Positions 8,985 through 16,853 of a stretch of DNA of 64,000 nucleotides are shown here, in pieces. The stretch is from Candidatus Latescibacterota bacterium (GTDB lineage: Bacteria; Latescibacterota; UBA2968). A program made the position numbers and the translations under genes. How positions within the stretch are numbered: the stretch's first letter is position 1; every line of letters begins with the position of its first letter. Below the pieces are notes generated by a model. The model did not search any database. It was not told where the DNA came from and saw only the letters and a list, made by a program, of their open reading frames with translations. The stretch covers positions 1-64,000 of the forward strand of contig JAJEDY010000036.1 in NCBI GenBank assembly GCA_022821275.1. Direction: 5' to 3'.

Positions 8985-9006
8985 GAATACCAGATGAATA
9001 CCAGAT
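8985..9006. repeat. Perfect tandem duplication of an 11-base unit
   Basis: GAATACCAGAT occurs twice head to tail (8985-8995 and 8996-9006) just before the ribosome-binding site of the oxidoreductase gene. A 10-base palindrome, CGTTATAACG, lies 20 bases earlier at 8965-8974. No function is evident. Confidence 0.6.
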
Positions 9007-9023
9007 ATTTTTGGAGGCATACG

Positions 9024-10121
9024 ATGTCTTATAAAGCAGCGGTTATTGGTCTGGGGCGTATGGGCAGTACTTTTGACGATGAAATCACTCAGGGCGGGTC
9101 CATTTTCTTGCCCTATTGTCACGGTCCCACCTATTGCGCGCATCCGCAGACCGATCTCATTGCCGGGGCAGATCCCCACGATGAACAGCGCGCTCTGTTC
9201 GGCGAGCGGTGGGGTATTGATAGCGACCAGTTGTATGCCAATCACCAGGATCTGCTGGAAAATGCAAAACCCGATATCGTCAGTGTGACTACTACAGCGC
9301 GTTATCGTCCGCAAATTGTACTGGATGCTGTTGAAGCTGGTGTCAAAGCTTTATGGGTGGAAAAACCCATTGCTTTTAGTCTTGAAGAAGCCGATGCTAT
9401 GGTCGATGCCTGTGAAAAAAATGGCGTTCCCATTGCCGTGTATTGCTCGCGCCGTTACAATCCCTATTTCAGCGAAGCTCGCCGCATGATCGATGCTGGG
9501 GATCTCGGCGACATTCTCCAGATCACGGCTTATGCCCAGTGTGGTTTGTCGCACAATGGTAGTCACGCGATTGATACGATTCGCTATCTCGCAGGTGGCG
9601 ATGTTTCATGGGTTTTTGGAGAAATGGCGTCGGATGAGGAAGCCGCATCTGATGACGATTTGATGGGCAATGGATATCTCGCTTTTGACAATGGCGTCCG
9701 GGCGTATCTTCGCGGGACATCGACGGGTGTTGCTTCGTGGGAATTTGATATTATTGGGACACAGGGCAGGGTGCGTACGTTATCGGATGCGCTTGAGTTT
9801 GAGTTTTTCCAGAGGGTTTCAGGCGGCCTGGGGAACCGGGGTGTCCCCGCCAGGTCCCCTTTCCCTCAGCCAGCGCGTCCCGTAGGGCAGGGTATTATCA
9901 CTGTTGATGATTTGATTGATGCTATGGAGAACAACCGACCGCCGCGTTGCTCTGGAGCCGATGGTCGCGCTGCTCTCGAGGTTGCTATTGCACTTCGGGA
10001 ATCCCATCGCCGTGGCGGTGCCCGTATTGACCTGCCTGTTGAAGACAGGTCGCTCAAAGTTTTTTCCAGCGAGACTCAGGGAGACCACACGCCTGCGCGA
10101 GTGCGCCGGTTGAATCAGTAG
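9024..10121 (+). CDS. Gfo/Idh/MocA-family oxidoreductase
   Basis: A 365-residue NAD(P)-dependent sugar or polyol dehydrogenase-like protein. The N-terminal Rossmann segment reads YKAAVIGLGRMGSTFDDE. The family motif KALWVEKPIAFSLEEAD (about 105-121), with the EKP lysine, follows. The second domain contains CSRRYNPYFSEARRMI and the histidine-containing GLSHNGSHAIDTIRYLAGG, which matches the usual catalytic region. I start at the ATG at 9024 because GGAGG lies six bases upstream; the ATG ten codons earlier has no such site. purE follows after 26 bases, so they may share a transcript, although the functions seem unrelated. The substrate is not readable from sequence. Confidence 0.88.
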   Translation: MSYKAAVIGLGRMGSTFDDEITQGGSIFLPYCHGPTYCAHPQTDLIAGADPHDEQRALFGERWGIDSDQLYANHQDLLENAKPDIVSVTTTARYRPQIVLDAVEAGVKALWVEKPIAFSLEEADAMVDACEKNGVPIAVYCSRRYNPYFSEARRMIDAGDLGDILQITAYAQCGLSHNGSHAIDTIRYLAGGDVSWVFGEMASDEEAASDDDLMGNGYLAFDNGVRAYLRGTSTGVASWEFDIIGTQGRVRTLSDALEFEFFQRVSGGLGNRGVPARSPFPQPARPVGQGIITVDDLIDAMENNRPPRCSGADGRAALEVAIALRESHRRGGARIDLPVEDRSLKVFSSETQGDHTPARVRRLNQ

Positions 10122-10147
10122 AAAACCAAATACCAAAGGAGATTTTT

Positions 10148-10603
10148 ATGGCAGATCCAGTTGTTGGCATTATTATGGGCAGTTCATCGGATGAACCCAC
10201 GATGGAAAAAGGCTGCGCCATTCTCGACGAACTCCAGATTCCCTACGATATGATCGTATGCTCCGCCCATCGCAATCCCGAGCGTACCGCTGAATACGCC
10301 AGTACGGCAAAAGCGCGAGGTCTCAAGGTGATTATTGCGGGTGCTGGATTGGCCGCAGCACTGCCCGGTGTGATTGCCGCGCATACGACTTTGCCAGTTG
10401 TTGGCGTTCCATGCGCTTCGGGTGCGCTCAACGGCGTTGATGCGTTATACGCGATTGTTCAGATGCCACCGGGCGTTCCCGTTGCGACTGTGGGTATTGA
10501 CAATGCGCGCAATGCCGCTGTGCTGGCAGCGCAAATTCTCGCGCTTTCCGACGAGGGCATACAAGAGCGCCTGCAAGCGTATAAAGATGCCCTGGGTGGA
10601 TAA
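10148..10603 (+). CDS. purE: N5-carboxyaminoimidazole ribonucleotide mutase, class I PurE
   Basis: A 151-residue protein of normal PurE length. It moves the carboxyl group of N5-CAIR to give CAIR in purine synthesis. Active-site motifs are clear: GIIMGSSSDEPTM (7-19), the catalytic histidine in CSAHRNPERT (about 38-47), AGAGLAAALPGVIAAHT, and GVPCASGALNGVDAL. A ribosome-binding site (AAAGGAG) precedes the ATG. Class I enzymes normally need PurK to make N5-CAIR, but no purK gene follows. The Ser-Ala-His-Arg and Asn-Ala-Ala-Val-Leu-Ala-Ala-Gln residues are those of the mutase class. Confidence 0.95.
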   Translation: MADPVVGIIMGSSSDEPTMEKGCAILDELQIPYDMIVCSAHRNPERTAEYASTAKARGLKVIIAGAGLAAALPGVIAAHTTLPVVGVPCASGALNGVDALYAIVQMPPGVPVATVGIDNARNAAVLAAQILALSDEGIQERLQAYKDALGG

Positions 10604-10631
10604 TACTATTGCGATTTAACGGAGGTCTTTT

Positions 10632-11156
10632 TTGCAACGTCATATATTTGTTTTTATTGCTCTTCTTTTTTTGAGTTGCGATGCACCCAAAACAGATCGC
10701 GCATCGGGTAATGACCAGTATCTCATTCCCGCTACGGCAGAGGAGATTCTCAAGCATGTCAAAGATGCCGATGCCAGGGTCGTTCTCGTCAATGTCTGGG
10801 CAACGTGGTGTCCACCATGTGTTGAAGAGTTTCCCGATTTGATGGCTGTTTATAATCAGTACAAGGACCAGGGCTTAAAGCTCGTCTTTATTTCTGCTGA
10901 TTCTGAAGGCCAGGCTGATGGCGCAATTGCCTTTCTCAAAGCGCATGGTGTTGACTTTCCAAGCTATATCAAATTGAAGAGCGATGGGGCGTTTATCAAT
11001 ACATTAGATCCCGATTGGTGGGGCGCAATACCCGCTACCTGGCTATACGACAGCGAGGGCAATAAACGCCATTTTTGGCTGGGGAAAACCTCGCGCGAAC
11101 AATTTGAAAAGAAAATACGCGATGTGTTGATGGGGGGCGATCAGGGGGCACTTTAG
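10632..11156 (+). CDS. TlpA-like thioredoxin-fold lipoprotein
   Basis: A 174-residue exported thiol-disulfide protein. It starts at TTG (10632) with a strong GGAGGT upstream. A short hydrophobic segment ends in the lipobox LFLSC (C16), so it is membrane-anchored on the outer side of the inner membrane or in the outer membrane. The catalytic motif WCPPC (C60, C63) sits in NVWATWCPPCVEEFPDL, and the cis-proline region reads WGAIPATWLYDSEG. Proteins of this type reduce or isomerise disulfides, for example in cytochrome c maturation. This fits a genome that encodes an eight-haem cytochrome elsewhere in the window. It lies 28 bases after purE. Confidence 0.88.
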   Translation: MQRHIFVFIALLFLSCDAPKTDRASGNDQYLIPATAEEILKHVKDADARVVLVNVWATWCPPCVEEFPDLMAVYNQYKDQGLKLVFISADSEGQADGAIAFLKAHGVDFPSYIKLKSDGAFINTLDPDWWGAIPATWLYDSEGNKRHFWLGKTSREQFEKKIRDVLMGGDQGAL

Positions 11157-11213
11157 GGCGCGTCTATCAGAGAATCCAGATGCTCTTATACGACCAAATA
11201 TCAGGAGGATTCC

Positions 11214-11825
11214 ATGCGTAAATTATTAGCCATTGCACTTGTCTTAGCGATGAGTTTCAATGCCGAAGCAGGCAAAAGCAAAACCCTCGCATTGGGCGCG
11301 GAAGCGCCGGCAACCGACCTGGAGATGAAAGGTACTGATGGTAAGATGTACACTCTGGATAGTGTGCTGGGTGAGAAGGGTACTCTGGTGATTTTTTCGT
11401 GTAACTCTTGCCCCTGGGCTGTTAAATGGGAAAGCCGCGTAGCCAGTATTGGCAATGCGTATCGCGGCAGGGGTTTTGGCGTGATTGTGATTAATCCCAA
11501 TGATCCCCAACGCGCTACAGAAGATGATTTTGATGAGATGGTCGCCCGTGCCAAAGTGCTATCTTACGAGTTTCCCTATGTGGTCGATCCCGCATCCCAG
11601 GTCGCACGCGCATTTGGCGCCAGCCGTACGCCCGAGGTTTTCCTTTTTGATGATAAAGGCAAGCTCGCGTATCACGGCGCGATTGACGATAATGCTTCGG
11701 ATGCCAATGCCGTGGAAGCGGCTTATCTCAAAGACGCGCTGGATGCATTGTTAGCCGGAAAAGACATTTCAATATCCGAGACCAAAGCTCTCGGGTGTAG
11801 CATTAAATTCAACGAAGACTCGTAG
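11214..11825 (+). CDS. Exported redoxin/peroxiredoxin-like protein with CNSCPW motif
   Basis: A 203-residue thioredoxin-fold protein with a signal peptide (residues 1-19, LLAIALVLAMSFNAEA). The redox centre is FSCNSCPWAVKWESR (C63 and C66), similar to a family of AhpC/TSA-related proteins that carry an NxCP-type motif in place of the usual PxxxTxxC. A third cysteine is near the C-terminus (ALGCSIKF). The segment ASRTPEVFLFDDKGKLAYHG supplies the cis-Pro and the strand after it. It follows the TlpA-like gene by 57 bases in the same direction, and a hairpin after it may end the transcript. Its electron donor and target are unknown. Confidence 0.82.
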   Translation: MRKLLAIALVLAMSFNAEAGKSKTLALGAEAPATDLEMKGTDGKMYTLDSVLGEKGTLVIFSCNSCPWAVKWESRVASIGNAYRGRGFGVIVINPNDPQRATEDDFDEMVARAKVLSYEFPYVVDPASQVARAFGASRTPEVFLFDDKGKLAYHGAIDDNASDANAVEAAYLKDALDALLAGKDISISETKALGCSIKFNEDS

Positions 11826-11848
11826 GACTGGTTGTATCAAAATGCGGC

Positions 11849-11875
11849 AAAGCCTCTTCGCTTGGAAGGGGCTTT
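11849..11875 (+). terminator. Hairpin after the thioredoxin-fold genes, possible terminator
   Basis: AAAGCCTCTTC (11849-11859) pairs with GAAGGGGCTTT (11865-11875) across a five-base loop, with a single G-T mispair. The run after it is only weakly T-rich, so it may be an attenuator or a partly effective terminator. It lies between two same-strand genes. Confidence 0.5.
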
Positions 11876-11909
11876 GGTGTTCATGTGCCTGTTGAAAGGA
11901 GTTCTCATT

Positions 11910-13115
11910 ATGACCATGCCGATTACCCCATCTCTGAATGAGCAACAGATTGCGGATTATCATGAGGATGGTTATCTGATTATTCGCAATATGTTATCCG
12001 CGACTGAAGCGAATGACCTTCGACGCGTCGTGCAAGAAAAGGTCAAACGCGGTGCGTATCCACCAAAGCTTTCGTATCCAGAGCCAGCGAAGTACACGGT
12101 GAGTGGCAACAGACTATCAGAACAGGGACTTACTTCGATTTCCGAACATCCAACGGTTATCGGTGCGGTAGAGTCCGTGCTGGATCAACCCGCGCATTTG
12201 ACGGCTTTTGTCGCGTATTTGCGAACGCCGGGCGATAAGGGGGGCGGTGCCCACTGCGATTACAAGCGGTGGCGCCCCGTAGGTTCGTCGATGAACTGGG
12301 TGTTTGCCATTATTCCGCTAACTGATTTCGATCCAGTATTTGGTCCTTTTCTGGTGTCGCCGAAATCGCACAAATTGACGCAGGTAATCGACGAGGAGGC
12401 ACATATATTAGATGTCAATCGTCCCGATAGGAGCCAGTTGCCGGATTTTATCGATCCAGAACTTAAAGCGGGGGATTTGCTGATTGTCAACGAGCATGTC
12501 TGGCATGAAGCACCTGCGGGTACGAGTACAGAAGATCGTTGCGGTATTTTCAATAAGTATTGTGCGGTAAACGCACCGCCTGCCGCGGGATATTATCCGT
12601 ACAATCCCGCCGCTCTTGAGGCTTTGAGCGACGATGGAAAACGGCTTATTCCCGTGTGTTTTGACAAGCCGATTGAGACGACCCGTTTGCTTATCGAGTA
12701 CCCGGACGGTGGAGAGCCGAGGTTCTTGCTGCGACGCGATGATGAGACGGATCGCTGGGCGTTGCCGGGAGGCGAAGGATGGGAAGAGGAAAAGTTAGTC
12801 GGTTGGGATGTCGGCGCGCGTGTCGGCTCTTTGCAAGAGCTTACCAGATCTCAACTCGGGCTGGAGGTACCGTGGATGTCCTATATTGAAGATGTGGAAG
12901 AGGAAGATGGTATTTGCCGAGTTTATGGTTTTTCAGATGAAAACATAGACGCCGATGCGCTGGCAAATGGGCACTGTGACTGGTTCACCAGAGCACAGAT
13001 ACAACGTCTCGGCGAGGGCGATGCAATTGGTCGCGCTGTTGAGCTATGGCAGCGAGCAGATATTATTCGCGGCAAGGGCAAGGCGTGTAATCAGAGCAAA
13101 AAACAGTTTGAATAA
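11910..13115 (+). CDS. PhyH-type Fe(II)/2-oxoglutarate dioxygenase fused to a Nudix-like domain
   Basis: A 401-residue two-domain protein. Residues 10-225 resemble the phytanoyl-CoA dioxygenase family, with YHEDGYLIIRNMLSATEA near the start. The iron ligands look like H115 and D117 in GGAHCDYKRW, a distal histidine in NEHVWHEAPAG (H199), and an arginine about ten residues later for 2-oxoglutarate. Residues 255-385 look like a Nudix fold: LLIEYPDGGEPRFLLRR, then RWALPGGEGWEEE, then SLQELTRSQLGLEV where the Nudix helix should be. The REUxEExGU glutamates are not conserved there, so hydrolase activity is doubtful. I start at 11910 because AAAGGAG precedes that ATG; an upstream ATG at 11832 would overlap the hairpin. 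The substrate is unknown. Confidence 0.8.
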   Translation: MTMPITPSLNEQQIADYHEDGYLIIRNMLSATEANDLRRVVQEKVKRGAYPPKLSYPEPAKYTVSGNRLSEQGLTSISEHPTVIGAVESVLDQPAHLTAFVAYLRTPGDKGGGAHCDYKRWRPVGSSMNWVFAIIPLTDFDPVFGPFLVSPKSHKLTQVIDEEAHILDVNRPDRSQLPDFIDPELKAGDLLIVNEHVWHEAPAGTSTEDRCGIFNKYCAVNAPPAAGYYPYNPAALEALSDDGKRLIPVCFDKPIETTRLLIEYPDGGEPRFLLRRDDETDRWALPGGEGWEEEKLVGWDVGARVGSLQELTRSQLGLEVPWMSYIEDVEEEDGICRVYGFSDENIDADALANGHCDWFTRAQIQRLGEGDAIGRAVELWQRADIIRGKGKACNQSKKQFE

Positions 13116-13184
13116 GTTGGATATAGTAGGAAATGGATAGGAACGAAACGCTATGGGAGGGACACATTTGAGGAGGTTTTACCT

Positions 13185-13400
13185 ATGAAAAAGAAACAGA
13201 TTATTTCGCGCAACCCAAATGTGATGAGTGGTGCCTTAGTTTTTGCTGGCACCCGCGTCCCGGTTGAGATTTTGATCCAGCATCTGACGGCAGGAGATTC
13301 ACTCAATAAGTTTCTTGATGACTTTCCAACAGTCTCCCGAGAGCAAACTGTGGCGTACTTGAAAATGACGCTTGAGGTCGCTGATGCGCGTGCTGCTTGA
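13185..13400 (+). CDS. DUF433 family antitoxin-like protein
   Basis: A 71-residue DUF433 protein. The family pattern is plain: IISRNPNVMSGALVFAGTRVPVEIL, then a helix with LTAGDSLNKFLDDFPTVSREQTVAYL. These proteins have a winged-helix-like fold and are commonly the antitoxin next to a DUF5615 PIN-like toxin. AGGAGG lies six to eight bases before the ATG. The expected toxin gene begins inside its 3' end but stops after nine codons (see the entry at 13384), so this copy is probably an orphan antitoxin. Confidence 0.85.
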   Translation: MKKKQIISRNPNVMSGALVFAGTRVPVEILIQHLTAGDSLNKFLDDFPTVSREQTVAYLKMTLEVADARAA

Positions 13401-13413
13401 TGAAAAATTATAA
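13384..13413 (+). pseudogene. Nine-codon remnant of a DUF5615 (PIN-like) toxin gene
   Basis: Overlapping the end of the DUF433 gene by 17 bases, an ATG opens MRVLLDEKL and then meets TAA. This is the typical first line of DUF5615 toxins (MRxLLDExLP). The overlap arrangement is also that of an intact pair. The stop ends at 13413, and the stop codon of the convergent methyltransferase begins at 13414, so the rest of the toxin gene appears to have been lost at this junction. The short length makes chance resemblance possible, but position, frame and sequence all agree. Confidence 0.6.
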
Positions 13414-14727
13414 CTATTCTTTTTTAAATACGACGATGCGATTGGTATTTGTCCCTTTTTTAAGATTGTCAACGCCCCAAACATTGGCGGTTTTGGTGAA
13501 TTTTTGGTCGTTGATTAAGACGAGCAATGGCATAAGTCCCGCTTTGATGCCGCACGGGATAACCGCTTCTTCGAGTTTTACTTTGCCGTGTCTGACTTCG
13601 CCGACTTCAAAGGCGATATGTCCACCGGGTTTCAAAACGCGCGCTAATTCCAAAAAGACCTTTGTCATTTCGCGTTGCCACTGTTCGACTTTTCTCGCTA
13701 TGGTGATGGGAACAGCCGCGGGGTCTATGCCGCAAAACCAGCATCGCAACCAGTTGTCCTGTGCGTAGTTGACGACATCGAGAAACGGCGGAGAGGTTAC
13801 GACAAGGGAGATGGAGTTGGACGCGATTTCGGGAATGCTATCTGAGGGTTGTGTGAGGAACTGCCCTTGGGAAAAGATGCCTGTCAGGGTGTGCCGAGTT
13901 TGATCGTCGCAGTTTTTTAAAAGAGAACGCGTTTTTTTCAGGATGAGATTTTTAACATCTCGCAATGGCGGTGCTTGATTTTTCTTCTGGTTGATTTTTT
14001 TTTGCGAATCAACAGAGACAGCCTGGTTGGGTGGCAGGGTATAAACAGAGAAAAAACCGGATGAGTGTCCCGTCAATCTACTCAGTGCGACCAGGCGAAT
14101 CCATTGATCAACCCAATCGAGGCTGCTGGTTTTTTCTATCAGATATTTTTTGAGCGAACAAATCTGCTTCAGGGTTTCCGGGTGATAGAAGGTCAGTAAT
14201 TCTTCTGGATTTTCATCGACATCTTCGAGTTCTATATGGGATAGTCTGTCGGCGACTTGATCAACTGTGGGTGGATTCAGGCGGGGAAGCGTCATAATGG
14301 AACTCAACGGATTAATATCGCATCCTATGGGAATGCGCCCCAAAAGTGCAGATTCGATGAGTGTAGTACCCCGTCCAGCAAAGGGGTCATAAACCGCGTC
14401 GCCCGGTAAAGTTAGTCGTTCGATAAAGAATCTGGGTAACTGGGGCTTGAAGCACGCCCGGTATGATATTTCGTGGAGTGCATTGGCTGCTCTTTGTTTT
14501 GCGGTCCAAAATTCGTTTACGTAAGTTTCAATGCGGACCTGATCGCATCCCGAATAACTTTCTTTTAAGACCTGTTCAGTCGCGGCCTCCGTAGAGGTCA
14601 CAATCGTCTCCTTGCCAAATGCACTGAAGTCCGCCAGTTCCCGTTTGAGGCAGTCAGATGTAGAGGATTCTATCACTAATGTCAGTTGTTTCGCAGTCAT
14701 ATATGGATTCTTTATAGAAAAGTTCAT
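13414..14727 (-). CDS. DNA amino-methyltransferase (N6-adenine or N4-cytosine), solitary
   Basis: A 437-residue site-specific DNA methyltransferase. The S-adenosylmethionine motif DPFAGRGTTLIES lies at about 125-137. The catalytic TSPPFLDVVNYAQD lies near 320, and a later LELARVLKPGGHIAFEVGEV matches the motif VI-VIII region of the N6/N4 group. The motif order is SAM motif first, then the catalytic motif, with about 180 residues of target-recognition sequence between. No restriction endonuclease gene is adjacent, so it is a candidate orphan regulatory methylase or the remnant of a restriction system. The ATG at 14727 has no clear ribosome-binding site. A second ATG nine codons in (MTAKQLT) is an alternative start. 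Confidence 0.85.
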   Translation of the reverse strand: MNFSIKNPYMTAKQLTLVIESSTSDCLKRELADFSAFGKETIVTSTEAATEQVLKESYSGCDQVRIETYVNEFWTAKQRAANALHEISYRACFKPQLPRFFIERLTLPGDAVYDPFAGRGTTLIESALLGRIPIGCDINPLSSIMTLPRLNPPTVDQVADRLSHIELEDVDENPEELLTFYHPETLKQICSLKKYLIEKTSSLDWVDQWIRLVALSRLTGHSSGFFSVYTLPPNQAVSVDSQKKINQKKNQAPPLRDVKNLILKKTRSLLKNCDDQTRHTLTGIFSQGQFLTQPSDSIPEIASNSISLVVTSPPFLDVVNYAQDNWLRCWFCGIDPAAVPITIARKVEQWQREMTKVFLELARVLKPGGHIAFEVGEVRHGKVKLEEAVIPCGIKAGLMPLLVLINDQKFTKTANVWGVDNLKKGTNTNRIVVFKKE

Positions 14728-14803
14728 CGCAAATATTTATAGACACAAAATTGCCCGATGTCAAGGAGTAGGGAATATTCCATTCGGTGAATGGAAGCGG
14801 ATT

Positions 14804-16795
14804 ATGGCTGTTTTTATCAAAAAAGAAATATGCCGAGATCTCGATCAGGCGATAGGGCGGGAGTGGCTTGAGACCAATGGCCTGGGGGGATTTGCGTGTT
14901 CTACTATTATTGAGATGAACACGCGGCGGTACCACGGCTTGCTCATTCCCGCGCAGAATGAGTCGCACGGTCGATTTGTCGCGTTGTCCAAATTTGAAGA
15001 GACGCTTATTGCGCCCGATATGGGGACTTTTGAGCTGAGTAGTAATTGCTACGCTGGTGCTATTCATCCACACGGCTACCGCTATCTCGAACACTTTCGC
15101 CTAAATCCCTTTCCCATCTTTACCTATTGTGTCGGCGATTTGTGTTTTGAAAAGCAAGTTTTTATGGTCTATGGTCAGAATACCACTGTGATTACTTACG
15201 GTCCCTTTAATCGTCCTGTTATGCTTACGCTGCGTCCGCTCGCGGCTTTCCGAGATTACCATCACCTGATGCGCCAGAATGATATGCTCAATGGCGATGT
15301 CGATATTTGTGATGGTCTGATGAGTTTTCAGCCCTATTCGGAATACCCGCCTTTGTATATCGCGCACAATGGAGAATTTCAAGCGCGGGGTGATTGGTAT
15401 TACAATTTTGAATATGCAGTTGAAGCTTATCGCGGTCTGGATAATAGGGAAGATCTGTATTGTCCGGGAGAATTTACCTTTGATCTCGCAACAGGCGAGT
15501 CCGCGCATTTGCTCGTCAGCCTTGAACGCGGCACATGTGATCAGGTGGATGCACTTAGGCAGGCTGAGATAGATCGGAGAAATAAAATTATTCGATCAGT
15601 TCCCAAATGCACGGGTCTCAGTCTGAGTGCGGATGCGTTTCTCGTCAGGCGCAGCGACGCGCGTGCTACCATTATCGCGGGCTATCCCTGGTTTACGGAT
15701 TGGGGGCGGGATACGATGATCGCGCTGCCCGGTCTCGCGCTGGTGACCGGGCGATTTGAGGAAGCTCGCGATATTCTCGCTGCTTATGCGCGTTTCTGCG
15801 ATAAGGGGATGATTCCAAATCGATTTCCCGATCACGGCGACTTGCCCGAGTACAATAGTGTGGATGCTACCCTGTGGTACGTCTATGCTGTGGATCGCTT
15901 TTTGGCGTACACAGATGATTATGATTTTGTGCGTGAAACCCTCTGGCCAGTGCTACAGGAGATTATCCACTATTTTGTTCGGGGCACGCGCTATAATATC
16001 CATCTGGATTGCGATGGGTTGCTCTATGCCGGGGAACCCGGTGTGCAGCTTACATGGATGGATGCTAAGGTAGGAAATTGGGTCGTTACCCCGCGGCAAG
16101 GCAAACCCGTTGAAGTCAATGCGCTGTGGTACAATGCGCTGTGCGTGATGCGGAATTTGGCCGATAGATATGGCGAATCCAGACGCAGTGCCGAATACGC
16201 TGGTCTGGCTGAAAAGACAGCCGCGCGCTTTGCCGATGCGTTTTGGAACCCCGATGCCGGATGTTTGTACGATTGTTTGACCGATGCGGAGCCCGATGCG
16301 ACGATTCGTCCAAATCAGATTTTTGCACTCAGTTTGCCGCATCGCATGCTCGATGCCGCGCGTGAACGCAGTATTCTCAATGTGGTCGAACGCGAGTTGC
16401 TCACGCCTTATGGTTTGCGAAGTCTATCGCCATCCGACGCGGCATACAGGGGCACGTATGGCGGCGATCCGCATATTCGCGATGGCGCATATCATCAGGG
16501 GACGGTTTGGGCATGGCTTATGGGGCCGTTCATTACTTCATGGATTCGGATTCACGGCGACCAGGCAGATGTTCGTGCTTCTGCCAAACGCATGTTGCGC
16601 CCTTTGTTGCGCCATGTTGAAGAATCGGGATTGGGACATATTTCTGAAATTTTCGATGGCGATCCGCCCCATGCATCTCGCGGCTGTTTTGCCCAGGCGT
16701 GGAGTACGGCCGAAGTCTTGCGCGCTTTTGTGGAAGATGTGCTGGACCAGAGACCTGAAAAAAATCCGCAGATGGACGCAGATGGACGCGGATGA
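14804..16795 (+). CDS. Glycogen debranching enzyme (amylo-alpha-1,6-glucosidase family)
   Basis: A 663-residue protein with the bacterial debranching-enzyme N-domain (REWLETNGLGGFACSTIIEM, NTRRYHGLLIPA) and an (alpha/alpha)6 barrel C-domain. In the barrel, WFTDWGRDTMIALPGLAL (about 303-320), EYNSVDATLWYVYA and IRDGAYHQGTVWAWLMG carry the acidic catalytic region. It is expected to remove alpha-1,6 branches from glycogen or short dextrins in the cytoplasm. I chose the ATG at 14804, preceded by GGAAG, because upstream codons overlap the divergent methyltransferase and lack family similarity. The last residues (NPQMDADGRG) are encoded by a short tandem repeat that seems to have been inserted at the gene end. 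Confidence 0.9.
   Translation: MAVFIKKEICRDLDQAIGREWLETNGLGGFACSTIIEMNTRRYHGLLIPAQNESHGRFVALSKFEETLIAPDMGTFELSSNCYAGAIHPHGYRYLEHFRLNPFPIFTYCVGDLCFEKQVFMVYGQNTTVITYGPFNRPVMLTLRPLAAFRDYHHLMRQNDMLNGDVDICDGLMSFQPYSEYPPLYIAHNGEFQARGDWYYNFEYAVEAYRGLDNREDLYCPGEFTFDLATGESAHLLVSLERGTCDQVDALRQAEIDRRNKIIRSVPKCTGLSLSADAFLVRRSDARATIIAGYPWFTDWGRDTMIALPGLALVTGRFEEARDILAAYARFCDKGMIPNRFPDHGDLPEYNSVDATLWYVYAVDRFLAYTDDYDFVRETLWPVLQEIIHYFVRGTRYNIHLDCDGLLYAGEPGVQLTWMDAKVGNWVVTPRQGKPVEVNALWYNALCVMRNLADRYGESRRSAEYAGLAEKTAARFADAFWNPDAGCLYDCLTDAEPDATIRPNQIFALSLPHRMLDAARERSILNVVERELLTPYGLRSLSPSDAAYRGTYGGDPHIRDGAYHQGTVWAWLMGPFITSWIRIHGDQADVRASAKRMLRPLLRHVEESGLGHISEIFDGDPPHASRGCFAQAWSTAEVLRAFVEDVLDQRPEKNPQMDADGRG
16766..16794 (+). 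repeat. Short GATGGACGC tandem repeat spanning the gene end
   Basis: CCGCA is followed by GATGGACGCA, GATGGACGCG and GATGAG (16771-16796), a 10-base unit repeated head to tail. It covers the last eight codons and stop of the debranching enzyme gene. Repeats of this look are often dispersed in large genomes of uncultured bacteria. A genome-wide count would show whether this is a family. Confidence 0.6.
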
Positions 16796-16853
16796 GCTGT
16801 GCTGAATCAACGATCTGAAAAGAAGGCATATCGGTTAGATTTGAGCGAGGATT

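Noticed and set aside
14612-14803. N-terminal extension of the debranching enzyme by 64 codons
   Set aside because: The extension overlaps the divergent methyltransferase start and lacks family similarity; the family begins at about 14804.
16766-16794. Possible CRISPR leader or transposon end
   Set aside because: Only one short tandem run exists here, with no inverted ends and no transposase.
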